Assembly (NCBI GenBank): GCA_031255495.1
Contig: JAIRSK010000063.1
Location: 1 to 5,070 of the forward strand
Length of the DNA: 5,070 bases
Direction of reading: 5' to 3'
From: Endomicrobiellum devescovinae
Lineage (GTDB): Bacteria; Elusimicrobiota; Endomicrobiia; Endomicrobiales; Endomicrobiaceae
Under the pieces are notes generated by a model that saw nothing but the letters and a program-made list of their open reading frames with translations, had not been told where the DNA came from and did no database searches. This document shows positions 1-5,070 of this stretch, piece after piece; positions within the stretch are counted from its first letter, which is position 1, and every line of letters begins with the position of its first letter. The position numbers and the translations under genes are program-made.

Positions 1-7
1 TAATATT

Positions 8-838
8 TTAGTAAGTGTCGGACTTTTCTAAGATATAGACAGTTACTTCTCTATGCATCCATGCTTTTTCTTCTTGAGCGTTGTTTACTCCCAAGTCTAT
101 GCGGTTTCCTTTGATAAGATTGCCAGTATCGCCAGCATAACCATATCCATAACCTGTAATAAATAAACGAGTTTTTAATGGGATAACTTTAGGATCAACA
201 GCTACTATTCCTCGCTGCATTTTTTGACCCAGAACTGTAACTGTTCCGTCGCCCCACGCAAGAGGATCCCCGGGATAGTAAGCAGTGGCTATCATTTTAA
301 TATTTTTAGTTTTGGACAAATCGTACTCTTTTTCTACCTTGCCGTTATTATCAAGCAATAACAAACGATAGAATTCTTTTGCCTTTATGCTCTCGTTTAC
401 AATAATTGTTTCATTTAGTAATCCATCGTAAAAAACTTCACTTATTGTTTTTATTATGCTTTTTTCTATTCCTTTTTGAAGTTCAATTTTTCTAAGATTG
501 GAATTATATTTTTTGCTCCATATTACTCTGAACGGAACCTGTTCTGATATTTCCTTTTGTTCTTTAGAAACTCTTACTATTTTTATAGTTTGAAATGGCT
601 TTATAGGTTTATTGGCATCTCTTGAAACCATATCATATTCACCAATATCTATACCATTTTGTTCTAAGATAGTTTTTAAAGGTATATCTTTATAAGGTTT
701 TACAATGTAAGTTTTGCCATCAACTTTTATGAAAGCTCTTGCATATATATAAGGCAGTTCAGAAATTGCTTTTGACAATATAAAAATGCCAAATGCAATA
801 CATGACAATTTTAAAATATTTATTAAATTATTTTTCAT
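8..838 (-). CDS. YabE-like cell-wall protein: N-terminal membrane segment, DUF348-like, G5-like and 3D domains
   Basis: Probable peptidoglycan-acting or cell-wall remodelling protein of 276 residues. Residues about 5-25 form a hydrophobic segment (LINILKLSCIAFGIFILSKA) that acts as a signal peptide or membrane anchor; there is no convincing lipobox. Residues about 35-91 resemble the ubiquitin-like DUF348 module (IKVDGKTYIVKPYKDIPLKT), about 92-165 a divergent G5 module (EQVPF ... ESIKAKEFYRLLLLD), and about 182-270 a 3D domain. The 3D domain shows its three aspartates at D215 (VAVDP), D237 (AGDTG) and D248 (RIDLG), after the usual MIATAYYPGDP opening. In 3D-family proteins such as MltA, Sps/YabE and RpfB relatives this fold is tied to lytic transglycosylase or muralytic activity; activity here is inferred. 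The start ATG lies 11 bp inside the preceding radical SAM gene and has no clear Shine-Dalgarno sequence, so translation probably depends on coupling. The gene is complete, with TAA at 8-10. In Bacillus yabE also lies just downstream of the tatD homologue. Confidence 0.85.
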   Translation of the reverse strand: MKNNLINILKLSCIAFGIFILSKAISELPYIYARAFIKVDGKTYIVKPYKDIPLKTILEQNGIDIGEYDMVSRDANKPIKPFQTIKIVRVSKEQKEISEQVPFRVIWSKKYNSNLRKIELQKGIEKSIIKTISEVFYDGLLNETIIVNESIKAKEFYRLLLLDNNGKVEKEYDLSKTKNIKMIATAYYPGDPLAWGDGTVTVLGQKMQRGIVAVDPKVIPLKTRLFITGYGYGYAGDTGNLIKGNRIDLGVNNAQEEKAWMHREVTVYILEKSDTY

Positions 839-1427
839 TATCTAAGTATGGACGCAATCTAAAGCAAACGCCGAGCTTATCTGCAATTTCTTTTACTTTT
901 GATGTGTCAAAATCTGGAAATTCCACCGCCGTTATTACAACCTTAGGTATGTATTTTTTTGCTTCATTAACAAACTTTACTATTTCGCCAAAAGATTTTT
1001 CTTTAAACATAGGATTGTTAATTTTATTGTGTTCCTCAGGATTTGAGCCATTTAAACTTACAGAAATAATATCTACTAATCCTTTAAGCTCAGGCAATAT
1101 ATTTCTGGCGTGGTAAGCATTTGCAAGCCCTGCAGTATTTATCCTAACTGTCCCCGTATTTTCTTTTATCCATTTGGCAATTTCTTTTACTTCTTCTATT
1201 CTAACAAGAGCGTCACCATATCCGCAAAAAACAATCTCTTTATATTTTTTTGGATCGCCGATTGATTCTATAACTTCTTTAGCTGACGGCTCTCTTTCAA
1301 GCTTTAAATCGTTCCCGTTAAACTTATTCGCCCATTTATGTTTTACGCAATAAGGGCATGCCATAACGCACCTATTAGTTATATTAAGATAGAGACTGTC
1401 TCCGAAAACATAAGAAATAGTGTTCAT
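828..1427 (-). CDS. TatD-associated radical SAM protein
   Basis: Small radical S-adenosylmethionine enzyme of 199 residues, matching the length and context of the family known as TatD-associated radical SAM protein. The [4Fe-4S]-binding CxxxCxxC motif is C20, C24, C27 (NRCVMACPYC). The SAM-binding GGE-type element is the variant GYGD at 69-72, followed by strand motifs RINTAG (95-100) and SVSLNG (122-127), as in pyruvate formate-lyase-activase-like radical SAM barrels. The protein ends soon after the barrel and has no extra cysteine cluster for auxiliary Fe-S centres; the other cysteines are C68 and C188. The substrate is unknown. The start is 7 nt after the tatD stop, and its ribosome binding site GAGG (1432-1435) shares a base with that TAG stop, which indicates tight coupling to tatD. 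Its 3' end overlaps the next gene by 11 bp. Family assignment rests on motifs, size and the tatD neighbour. Confidence 0.86.
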   Translation of the reverse strand: MNTISYVFGDSLYLNITNRCVMACPYCVKHKWANKFNGNDLKLEREPSAKEVIESIGDPKKYKEIVFCGYGDALVRIEEVKEIAKWIKENTGTVRINTAGLANAYHARNILPELKGLVDIISVSLNGSNPEEHNKINNPMFKEKSFGEIVKFVNEAKKYIPKVVITAVEFPDFDTSKVKEIADKLGVCFRLRPYLDNEK

Positions 1428-1434
1428 AAGTCCT

Positions 1435-2199
1435 CTATAAATTAAAAAGCTTTACAGCATTTTGAGTTGTAATTTTTGACGCTTCTTCAAAAAGAATATT
1501 CTTTATTGCTGCGATTTCTTTTAAAGTTTCAACCACGTAAGACGGCTCGTTTCTTTCTCCTCTATACTTTTGAGGAGAAAGGTAAGGACAATCTGTTTCA
1601 ACCAATAAATTGCTTAATTCAGTCTCTAAAACTGTCTGTTTTAAAGTTTCAGATTTTTTATAAGTTACAGGTCCGTCTATACCGAGTAGAAAACCCAAAT
1701 CAACAAACTCTTTTGCTTGTTGCGGCGTTCCTGAGAAACAATGTATAACGCCCTTGGGAATGATTTTAAGAGATTTCAAAATACTTACAACGTCCTCATT
1801 AGCTTCTCTTGAATGTATGACCACAGGCTTGTTAAACTTTGCCGCAAGATTAAGCTGGGTAGCAAAAAACTCTTTTTGTAGTACGGCAGTTTGTTCCGAA
1901 GAATCGTAATGATAATCTAAACCTATCTCTCCTGCTGCAACGCATTTCTTTTCTTGAATAAGAAGTTCAAGTTTTTTGTAATCTTCTGCTGACGCTTTTT
2001 CAACATCATTTGGGTGAATTCCAAACGCTACAAAAATATTATCGTGTTTTGAAAGCTCTAAAGCTTTATCCCAATACTGTGGCTCGCAGGATATTTCTAC
2101 AATTTTTTCCACTCCAGCATTAAAAGCCCTTTCTATAACAACATTTCTGTCTTTATCAAATTTTTCATCTGACAAATGCGCATGCGTATCTATAATCAT
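1435..2199 (-). CDS. tatD: TatD-family metal-dependent DNase
   Basis: Cytoplasmic TIM-barrel metallohydrolase of the amidohydrolase superfamily, 254 residues, the normal length for TatD/YabD/YcfH. All expected metal ligands are present: the N-terminal HxH (H6, H8 in DTHAHLSD), E91 (GEIGLDYHYD), H129 (PVVIHSRE), H153 (GVIHCFSG) and D203 (VETDCPYLSP). The GIHP motif at 60-63 and the LSPQKYRGERNEPSYV segment (207-222) are also typical. Characterised members are Mg2+-dependent 3'-5' exonucleases on DNA and RNA, or D-aminoacyl-tRNA deacylase-like enzymes in older annotation; the exact substrate here is not readable from sequence. The start ATG has AGGAA at 2205-2209, 5 nt upstream. It follows metG, a very common neighbour of tatD in bacteria, after a 57-nt gap with no visible terminator, and is followed 7 nt later by its radical SAM partner. 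Confidence 0.95.
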   Translation of the reverse strand: MIIDTHAHLSDEKFDKDRNVVIERAFNAGVEKIVEISCEPQYWDKALELSKHDNIFVAFGIHPNDVEKASAEDYKKLELLIQEKKCVAAGEIGLDYHYDSSEQTAVLQKEFFATQLNLAAKFNKPVVIHSREANEDVVSILKSLKIIPKGVIHCFSGTPQQAKEFVDLGFLLGIDGPVTYKKSETLKQTVLETELSNLLVETDCPYLSPQKYRGERNEPSYVVETLKEIAAIKNILFEEASKITTQNAVKLFNL

Positions 2200-2256
2200 T
2201 TTTATTCCTGTATTAATAATTATGCCAAACTATAGGGTTAGAAATACACTGAAATA

Positions 2257-3795
2257 CTATAATATGCGGGGGAACAAAATTCCCGGAATCTGCAAATCTG
2301 CACCAGAAACAGAAAAGCCTTCTTTAGGAATTATGCCATTGGTAAAATATTTTTTTGCAACATCATTTATGTTTCCAGACGCACCTGTAATCTGCCAAAT
2401 TTTTTCGGCAAGACTTGGCATAAATGAAAGCAAATACATTGCTATAATATCTATAGCCTGCAAATAAGAATATATACATACTGCGAGTTTATCCTTGTCT
2501 GTTTTGGCAAGTTTCCAAGGAGCATCTGTTTCTATCTGTATATTTACAAGAGTAATTGCATCTTGCAAATTCTCGGCTGCTTTATGCAACTGCAAATTAT
2601 CCATATTAGATGCAAAAGTTTCTTTTAAATTTCTTTCAACATTCTTAGCAAGCTCTAAATTCAAAACAGCTTGTGGAATTTTCAAGTTAAAATTTTTCTC
2701 AGCCATTTTAAGAGTTCTTGAAATTAAATTGCCAAGATTGTTTGCCAGGTCCATATTGTACTTCAACGTTAACCCTTGCCAAGAAATATCCCCATCGTGT
2801 CCAAACGGTATTAAAGTAACGGTAAGGTATCTTGCGGCGTCAACGCCATAATTTTCTACAAGCTCTTGAGGAGATATTACATTCCCTAAAGATTTAGACA
2901 TCTTGCTTCCATTTAAAGTAAAAAAGCCGTGCGAGTATATAGTTTTAGGCAGAGGCAGTTGCGCACCCATCAAAACCGCAGGCCAAATTACTGAGTGGAA
3001 CCACAAAATATCTTTTGCCATTAAATGAATATCTGCAGACCAATATTTTTTAAATTTGGTTTCATCGCTTGGGTAACCGACTGCCGTTATGTAATTTATA
3101 AGAGCATCTACCCAAACATATGCAGTTTGAGATTTGTCAAAAGGCAAAGGGATTCCCCACTCAATAGCACTTCTGGAAAAACTTACGTCCTCAAGCCCAA
3201 GCTTTAATTTTCCAACAATCTCGTTTCTTCTTTCCTCAGGCTGTATGTCTATGTGCTCTTTGTGGTTAACATCTGTTATTCTTTCCAAAAGAGCGTCCTG
3301 AAAAGAAGATAACTTAAAAAAGTAGTTTTCTTCTGACTGCAAAATAGGTTTTGTTTTATGAAAAGGACAGCAGCCATTTTCATCTAAATCTTTTTTAGCG
3401 AAAAATCTTTCGCAGCCAATACAGTACATTCCTTCATATTTCTTCTTAAAAATTAAACCTTTATCAAATAAAGTTTGCACTATATTCTCAACAGCAATGA
3501 AATGCCTCTGTTCTGTAGTGCGAATAAAGTCATCATTGGAAATATCTAAAAGTTTCCAAGCTTCTCTAAATTTAGCACTCATCTCATCGCAAAGCTCTTG
3601 AGGCTTTTTGCCTTTTGCTTTTGCGGCTTCGGCAATTTTAGATCCGTGTTCGTCCGTCCCAGTAAGAAAGTAAACGTCAAAATTATTAAGCCTTTTCCAT
3701 CTTGCCATTATGTCTGCGGCTATTGTAGTGTAAGAATGCCCTATATGAGGAACACCGTTTGCATAATAAATTGGCGTGGTTATATAAAATTTCAT
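2257..3795 (-). CDS. metG: Methionyl-tRNA synthetase (short form)
   Basis: Class I aminoacyl-tRNA synthetase that charges tRNA-Met with methionine using ATP, 512 residues. The HIGH motif is at 17-20 (GVPHIGHSY) and KMSKS at 298-302 (NGSKMSKSLGN). The connective-peptide zinc site is a single knuckle, C125-x2-C128 (YCIGC) with C143-x2-H146 (CPFH), as in the one-zinc MetRS type. The Rossmann core includes FLTGTDEHG (43-51) and AYVWVDALINY (225-235). The helical anticodon-binding domain begins around ANNLGNLISR (351-360) and includes the DAPWKLAK segment (424-431). There is no C-terminal EMAP-II/Trbp111-type tRNA-binding domain, so this is a short MetRS; sequence ends soon after the helical domain. 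The ATG overlaps the ricT stop in an ATGA, with AGGA at 3802-3805, 6 nt upstream. Function is secure; the missing tail is natural in several lineages. Confidence 0.97.
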   Translation of the reverse strand: MKFYITTPIYYANGVPHIGHSYTTIAADIMARWKRLNNFDVYFLTGTDEHGSKIAEAAKAKGKKPQELCDEMSAKFREAWKLLDISNDDFIRTTEQRHFIAVENIVQTLFDKGLIFKKKYEGMYCIGCERFFAKKDLDENGCCPFHKTKPILQSEENYFFKLSSFQDALLERITDVNHKEHIDIQPEERRNEIVGKLKLGLEDVSFSRSAIEWGIPLPFDKSQTAYVWVDALINYITAVGYPSDETKFKKYWSADIHLMAKDILWFHSVIWPAVLMGAQLPLPKTIYSHGFFTLNGSKMSKSLGNVISPQELVENYGVDAARYLTVTLIPFGHDGDISWQGLTLKYNMDLANNLGNLISRTLKMAEKNFNLKIPQAVLNLELAKNVERNLKETFASNMDNLQLHKAAENLQDAITLVNIQIETDAPWKLAKTDKDKLAVCIYSYLQAIDIIAMYLLSFMPSLAEKIWQITGASGNINDVAKKYFTNGIIPKEGFSVSGADLQIPGILFPRIL

Positions 3796-4601
3796 TTATT
3801 TTCCTTTTCATTGGCGTCTTTAATTTGTTTTATAGTAAAAAATTTAAAAGATTTGTTGCCAAAATCAGCGGTTACTCTTTCTCTTATGTAGTCAATTGCC
3901 GCAAGCTTAGCTTTACCTTCAGGTGTAAATATTACAGAGCCTAGTTCTGGCAAATTTTTTTTTATGTTTTTGTAAGTGTCATTTTCATAAGCTATACAGC
4001 ACATAAGTCTGCCGCAAAGTCCTGAAAGTTTTGCCGTATTCAACGACAACTCTTGGTCTTTTGCCATGTCTATAGTTACAGAACTAAAATCTCTTAAAAA
4101 GCTTTGGCAACACAACACTTGTCCGCATGTACCTATACCGCCTATAATTTTAGATTCGTCTCTAACGCCTATCTGAACCATTTGTATTCTCGTTTTTAAA
4201 ATGTGCCCTAAATCTTTTATAAGTTCTCTGAAATCCACCCTTGTTTCAGAAGTGTAATAGATAAACAATTTTGAACGGTCAAATGTGTATTGGACGCATG
4301 TTAACTTCATGTCCAGCTTATGGTCATTAACCTTTTGTGCAACAGTTTTATAAGCTCTTGCATTCCTCTCTTCGTTATCTGCTATCTTTTTTCTATCTTC
4401 TTGTGTTACTTTTCTAAAAATCTTGCCTATAGGATCTTTTCCTTTTTGCAAATTCTTTTCTTTTTCACAAACAATGCCAACCTCAACACCATGTTCAGTT
4501 TCAACTATAACTTTATCGTTCAACCTTAAATCAAAACGACCCACATCGGCATATATTTTATCTTTGATTTTTCTTACTATTACCCCAGCAACCATTGGCA
4601 T
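3792..4601 (-). CDS. ricT: RicT/YaaT family PSP1-domain protein
   Basis: Homologue of Bacillus RicT (YaaT), a cytoplasmic PSP1 C-terminal-domain protein. In Bacillus it joins RicA and RicF in an Fe-S complex that assists RNase Y-dependent mRNA maturation and affects sporulation, competence and biofilm. Residues below count from the ATG at 4607. The N-terminal half has the beta-rich start VAGVIVRKI and VETEHGVEVGIV (35-46). The PSP1 domain covers about 60-150, and the cysteine-rich core has C161, C166, C167 (GTCGQVLCC) and C198, C203, C204 (GLCGRLMCC), the likely Fe-S ligands. The charged C-terminus is short. Two ATGs compete: the one at 4607 lies only 2 nt after AGGAG, while the one at 4601 has the usual 8-nt spacing, so I chose 4601 (269 residues). 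The gene opens the operon and its TGA overlaps the metG ATG. No ricA or ricF is visible here, so partners are unknown. Confidence 0.92.
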   Translation of the reverse strand: MPMVAGVIVRKIKDKIYADVGRFDLRLNDKVIVETEHGVEVGIVCEKEKNLQKGKDPIGKIFRKVTQEDRKKIADNEERNARAYKTVAQKVNDHKLDMKLTCVQYTFDRSKLFIYYTSETRVDFRELIKDLGHILKTRIQMVQIGVRDESKIIGGIGTCGQVLCCQSFLRDFSSVTIDMAKDQELSLNTAKLSGLCGRLMCCIAYENDTYKNIKKNLPELGSVIFTPEGKAKLAAIDYIRERVTADFGNKSFKFFTIKQIKDANEKENK

Positions 4602-4609
4602 GCTCATGT

Positions 4610-4614
4610 CTCCT
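4610..4614 (-). promoter_or_regulatory. Shine-Dalgarno sequence of ricT
   Basis: AGGAG on the minus strand. It is 2 nt from the ATG at 4607 but 8 nt from the in-frame ATG at 4601, which decides the start in favour of 4601. Confidence 0.75.
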
Positions 4615-4634
4615 ATTTAACAAAAACAAAACTT

Positions 4635-4660
4635 CCAATAATCACTTTCGCAATTATTGG
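4635..4660 (-). other. Leader hairpin with GNRA tetraloop upstream of ricT
   Basis: Read on the minus strand, CCAATAATTGC pairs with GTGATTATTGG around a GAAA tetraloop: 11 base pairs, two of them G-U wobbles (U-G then G-U) just below the closing C-G. The wobbles work only in minus-strand RNA; on the plus strand the same positions are C-A mismatches, so the fold belongs to the ricT transcript. It lies about 34 nt before the ATG at 4601 and is followed by AAGTTTTGTTTTTG, a broken T-rich run. It could be a 5' stabilising hairpin, a protein-binding leader or a weak attenuator; sequence alone does not choose. Confidence 0.55.
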
Positions 4661-4678
4661 CGGGAATACTTTTTATAT

Positions 4679-4708
4679 ATGGTATCAAAAAAACCGAAAG
4701 GAAGTAAA
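4679..4708 (-). promoter_or_regulatory. Weak candidate promoter of the ricT operon
   Basis: On the minus strand TTTACT (4708-4703, 4 of 6 to TTGACA) and TACCAT (4684-4679, 4 of 6 to TATAAT) are 18 bp apart. Transcription would begin near 4672, just upstream of the tetraloop hairpin, giving a leader of about 70 nt. In DNA this AT-rich such matches arise by chance, so this is only the best candidate I see. Confidence 0.25.
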
Positions 4709-4780
4709 TTGTACAACTCGTTGATTAGTGGGAATTAGACTAACAACTAATAGCAAACAGTAACAGCTTTATTGATACCA
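4680..4780. repeat. Inverted repeat TGGTATCAA ... TTGATACCA enclosing a nested hairpin
   Basis: A perfect 9-bp inverted repeat, TGGTATCAA at 4680-4688 and TTGATACCA at 4772-4780. It extends inward with AAA/TTT at 4690-4692 and 4768-4770 after one mismatch. Nested inside is a second stem on the plus strand, 4720-4729 (GTTGATTAGT) with 4739-4747 (ACTAACAAC): 9 pairs, one bulged A at 4724 and a 9-nt loop. The outer arms plus inner stem could fold as a small structured RNA of about 100 nt, or act at the DNA level as recombination or protein-binding arms. No target-site duplication flanks it, so a mobile-element reading is not supported. Confidence 0.5.
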
Positions 4781-4801
4781 GAAACACATTGACCCTATAA
4801 A
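4772..4801 (+). promoter_or_regulatory. Candidate plus-strand promoter
   Basis: TTGATA (4772-4777, 5 of 6 to TTGACA) and TATAAA (4796-4801, 5 of 6 to TATAAT) are separated by 18 bp. The -35 box coincides with the right arm of the inverted repeat. A transcript from here would have a leader of about 190 nt before the ATG at 4999. Confidence 0.35.
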
Positions 4802-4827
4802 ATCTTTTCAAGAGCAGAAGAAAAAAG

Positions 4828-4839
4828 TATTAGCTAATA
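4828..4839. repeat. 12-bp perfect palindrome
   Basis: TATTAGCTAATA reads the same on both strands. It lies just downstream of the candidate plus-strand promoter at 4772-4801 and could be an operator for a dimeric repressor; equally it may be chance in AT-rich DNA. Confidence 0.3.
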
Positions 4840-4902
4840 TAACCCCTCTACTTCTAATCACAAATTTACATTAAGAAAATCCGTACAAGGTATAATTATT
4901 GC

Positions 4903-4933
4903 AAAAAGTTTTATCTCATCTTCCAAACTTTTT
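4903..4933. repeat. AT-rich 9-bp inverted repeat
   Basis: AAAAAGTTT (4903-4911) and AAACTTTTT (4925-4933) are perfect reverse complements around a 13-nt spacer. Each arm has only one G-C pair, so an RNA hairpin would be weak; it sits immediately upstream of the TATAAT box at 4944. Confidence 0.35.
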
Positions 4934-4943
4934 AAAATTAGTT

Positions 4944-4949
4944 TATAAT
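4944..4949 (+). promoter_or_regulatory. Consensus -10 box (TATAAT) upstream of the plus-strand gene
   Basis: Perfect TATAAT 49 nt before the ATG at 4999, a normal distance for a short leader. No good -35 lies 16-18 bp upstream (best is TTCCAA at 4921-4926, 3 of 6), so the promoter would need an activator or an alternative element. A second TATAAT at 4891-4896 has TTTACA at 4865-4870, but the 20-bp spacing is too long. Confidence 0.4.
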
Positions 4950-4987
4950 TAAAATAACTTTTGTAGATATGAATCTTAATTAAAAAG

Positions 4988-4992
4988 AGGAG
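4988..4992 (+). promoter_or_regulatory. Strong Shine-Dalgarno sequence of the plus-strand gene
   Basis: AGGAG within AGAGGAGAA, 6 nt before the ATG at 4999. This near-ideal match and spacing is the main support for calling the truncated gene at the window edge. Confidence 0.8.
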
Positions 4993-4998
4993 AAACAA

Positions 4999-5070
4999 AT
5001 GAAAAAAATTTTAAGATTGCTTTTAGTGATGCTACTTACAAGTCAAATGTCTTTTGCAGTTGATGGATTA
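4999..5070 (+). CDS. N-terminus of an exported protein (partial, runs off the window)
   Basis: Only the first 24 codons are present. They read as a classic Sec signal peptide: a positively charged start (MKKILR), a hydrophobic core (LLLVMLL) and a likely signal peptidase I site after SFA at residue 20, leaving VDGL as the start of the mature protein. There is no lipobox cysteine in view. A strong ribosome binding site precedes it, and a TATAAT box lies 49 nt upstream. The product is therefore periplasmic, outer-membrane or secreted; the family cannot be recognised from what is visible. It is transcribed divergently from the ricT operon. Confidence 0.75.
   Translation, partial: MKKILRLLLVMLLTSQMSFAVDGL

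Larger units (their letters stand above)
4608..4998. other. Divergent intergenic region (391 bp) without a gene
   Basis: This stretch separates the minus-strand operon from the plus-strand gene. I see no credible protein-coding frame; open frames are only a few codons long. I also see no tRNA-like cloverleaf and no strong intrinsic terminator. It holds the ricT leader hairpin, the TGGTATCAA inverted repeat with its nested stem, a 12-bp palindrome, an AT-rich inverted repeat and candidate promoters in both directions. A small structured RNA at 4680-4780 is possible but unproven. Confidence 0.7.

Noticed and set aside
793..1116. Plus-strand open frame opposite the radical SAM gene, and similar frames opposite metG, tatD and ricT.
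   Set aside because: They lie antisense to genes with clear family motifs, lack ribosome binding sites and encode no recognisable domain.
2200..2256. Terminator or separate promoter in the metG-tatD gap.
   Set aside because: No stem with a T run and no paired -35/-10 at proper spacing on the minus strand; the gap fits simple operon continuation.
2241..2257. Direct repeat GAAATAC (2241-2247 and 2251-2257) at the metG stop.
   Set aside because: Seven bases repeated once in AT-rich DNA and overlapping coding sequence; no sign of function.
4621..4660. Intrinsic terminator at the hairpin upstream of ricT.
   Set aside because: The stem is AT-rich, the T run is broken by G residues, and no minus-strand gene lies upstream of it in the window; kept only as a leader hairpin.
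4680..4780. Miniature transposable element.
   Set aside because: The inverted arms are not flanked by a target-site duplication (tata on the left, gaaa on the right) and a second copy cannot be tested here.
4969..4983. Four-codon frame (MNLN then stop) just upstream of the exported-protein gene, as a possible leader peptide.
   Set aside because: It has no ribosome binding site and no regulatory codons, and such short frames are expected by chance.
1..5070. CRISPR array, toxin-antitoxin pair, defence system or prophage genes.
   Set aside because: No regularly spaced repeats and no protein with such motifs; all complete genes belong to conserved housekeeping families.

Overview
The window is AT-rich bacterial DNA, roughly one third G+C by eye, and compactly coded. 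It shows one complete run of five genes on the minus strand (about 4601 down to 8), a 391-bp divergent intergenic region, and the first 24 codons of a plus-strand gene cut by the window edge. No tRNA, rRNA, CRISPR array, insertion sequence or broken gene is visible.

The minus-strand genes, in order of transcription, are: a RicT/YaaT (PSP1-domain) protein with six conserved-pattern cysteines; a short methionyl-tRNA synthetase (MetG); a TatD-family metal-dependent nuclease; a TatD-associated radical SAM protein of about 200 residues; and a membrane-anchored or exported YabE-like protein with DUF348-like, G5-like and 3D domains. Junctions are tight: a 4-bp ATGA overlap for ricT/metG, a 57-nt gap for metG/tatD, a 7-nt gap for tatD/radical SAM, and an 11-bp overlap for radical SAM/3D protein. 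No terminator is visible inside the run, so I infer one operon. The content mixes tRNA charging, nucleic-acid turnover and cell-wall remodelling, and reads as a housekeeping cluster rather than a single pathway.

The order ricT - metG - tatD - yabE-like is a condensed version of the Bacillus-type neighbourhood yaaT ... metS - yabD - yabE - rnmV - ksgA, with a radical SAM gene inserted between tatD and the yabE-like gene. Low G+C plus this arrangement fits Firmicutes or a low-G+C deep lineage such as Elusimicrobiota (Endomicrobium-like). I lean to the latter only weakly, on recollection of similar gene strings, and cannot settle it without a search.

The intergenic region holds the likely divergent promoters. 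It also contains a minus-strand RNA hairpin with a GNRA tetraloop in the probable ricT leader, a 9-bp inverted repeat (TGGTATCAA/TTGATACCA) enclosing a second hairpin, a 12-bp perfect palindrome, and a TATAAT box and strong ribosome binding site ahead of the plus-strand gene for a signal-peptide-bearing protein. The unexplained interest lies mostly in this region and in the uncharacterised radical SAM partner of TatD.
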